DNA from: Eggerthellaceae bacterium | GTDB lineage: Bacteria > Actinomycetota > Coriobacteriia > Coriobacteriales > Eggerthellaceae | Length of the DNA: 6,133 nucleotides | Direction: 5' to 3' | Assembly (NCBI GenBank): GCA_003452695.1 | Contig: DMNP01000324.1 | Coordinates: forward strand, 1 to 6,133 | Part shown: in pieces, positions 5,729 through 6,133 of the stretch | How the letters are laid out: every line of letters starts with the position of its first letter | How positions within the stretch are numbered: position 1 is the stretch's first letter | The notes under the pieces: generated by a model | What the model saw: only the letters and a program-made list of their open reading frames with translations | What the model was told of the DNA's origin: nothing | The model's database searches: none | Position numbers and translations under genes: made by a program

Positions 5729-6133
5729 ATGGGTGCAAAATCGATTTCCCAAAAGGTTTTCTATGTTCTGGCGATACTCGCGATGGCTTTCGCGGTGTCG
5801 CTTCTCTGGGGAGGTGCGCAGGCGCACGCCGTCCCGTATGTCGAGCGGCACTGGGACAGTTCGCAGGCGCGGGTCGTGTCGGAAACGAAGGACTGCGCCA
5901 GCTACTCCACGATTACCGACAGCACGACGACGATAAGCGGCTGGTACGTCGTAAGCGGCGACTCGAGCTTCAAAGACTACCGGCTGGTCGTCGAAGGCGA
6001 GGCCCACATCATCCTGTGCGACGGCGCGAAGCTGTACCTGGAAGAGGGCATCAACGTCAGCAGCGGGAACAGGCTGTTCATCTACGGCCAGGCGGGCGAC
6101 TCGGGTCAGCTGCACTGCGACGCCGACACCAAC
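5729..6133 (+). CDS. Secreted beta-rich surface protein, N-terminal part (runs off window)
   Basis: The first 135 residues are seen; the frame is open to the window edge. ATG 5729 follows AAGGGGG (5716-5722) with a 6-base spacer. A Sec signal peptide is clear: basic start (MGAKSISQK), hydrophobic core VFYVLAILAMAFAVSLLW (10-27), and cleavage likely after AQA (32) or AHA (34). The mature part has short beta-strand units: ISGWYVVSGD (69-78), YRLVVEGEAHIILCDGA (84-100), LYLEEGINVSSGNRLFIYG (102-120). This style, with 'ISGWYVVSGD', 'IILCDGA' and 'INVSSGN', is common at the start of large beta-helix or carbohydrate-binding-like surface proteins of Coriobacteriia and Firmicutes. Cys56, Cys97 and Cys130 could form disulfides. 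Ligand and anchoring signal lie beyond the window and are unknown. It belongs to a different unit from the ligase genes. Confidence 0.8.
   Translation, partial: MGAKSISQKVFYVLAILAMAFAVSLLWGGAQAHAVPYVERHWDSSQARVVSETKDCASYSTITDSTTTISGWYVVSGDSSFKDYRLVVEGEAHIILCDGAKLYLEEGINVSSGNRLFIYGQAGDSGQLHCDADTN

Noticed and set aside
1..6133. CRISPR array, tRNA, rRNA, or complete insertion sequence
   Set aside because: No regularly spaced repeats with unique spacers, no cloverleaf-like RNA gene and no transposase were seen on either strand.

Overview
The window is GC-rich bacterial DNA. Its codon use is strongly G/C at third positions. The protein types (an AMP-forming ligase, a condensation-fold acyltransferase, a truncated AAA-ATPase-like/PD-(D/E)XK relic, and a secreted beta-rich surface protein) would suit a gut actinobacterium of the class Coriobacteriia (Eggerthella/Gordonibacter/Adlercreutzia type). 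That assignment is inferred from style; no marker gene is present.

Layout. Positions 1-727 hold no convincing gene but are rich in structure: a long GC-rich hairpin (46-113), an operator-like palindrome with a third tandem half-site (145-191), a rho-independent terminator (339-371), a possible promoter (451-480), and a very large imperfect hairpin (521-644) just upstream of the first gene. Next come two plus-strand genes, 97 bp apart. The first (728-2746) is an AMP-binding acyl/aryl ligase whose C-terminus carries an extra RsbW-like histidine-kinase-type ATPase fold with degraded nucleotide-binding motifs. The second (2844-4157) is a stand-alone condensation/alcohol-acetyltransferase-fold protein with a YHxxxDG active-site motif. 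A convergent minus-strand gene (4292-4972) encodes a small multi-pass membrane protein resembling the CmpB-type putative ABC-transporter permease family (PF06541). Upstream of it lies a minus-strand relic (5119-5381) of an AAA-ATPase-like gene that has lost its middle and is frameshifted. The window ends inside a plus-strand gene (5729 onward) for a secreted surface protein with its own leader region.

How the genes may work together. The ligase could activate a carboxylic acid as an adenylate or CoA thioester, and the condensation-fold enzyme could transfer the acyl group to an alcohol or amine. No carrier-protein domain or phosphopantetheine site is visible in either protein, so a carrier-free acyl-CoA route, or a carrier encoded elsewhere, is needed. 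The degenerate ATPase-like tail on the ligase is the most unusual feature: it suggests protein-protein control (as in anti-sigma partner switching) or a structural role rather than ATP-dependent kinase activity. Substrate and product cannot be read from the sequence.
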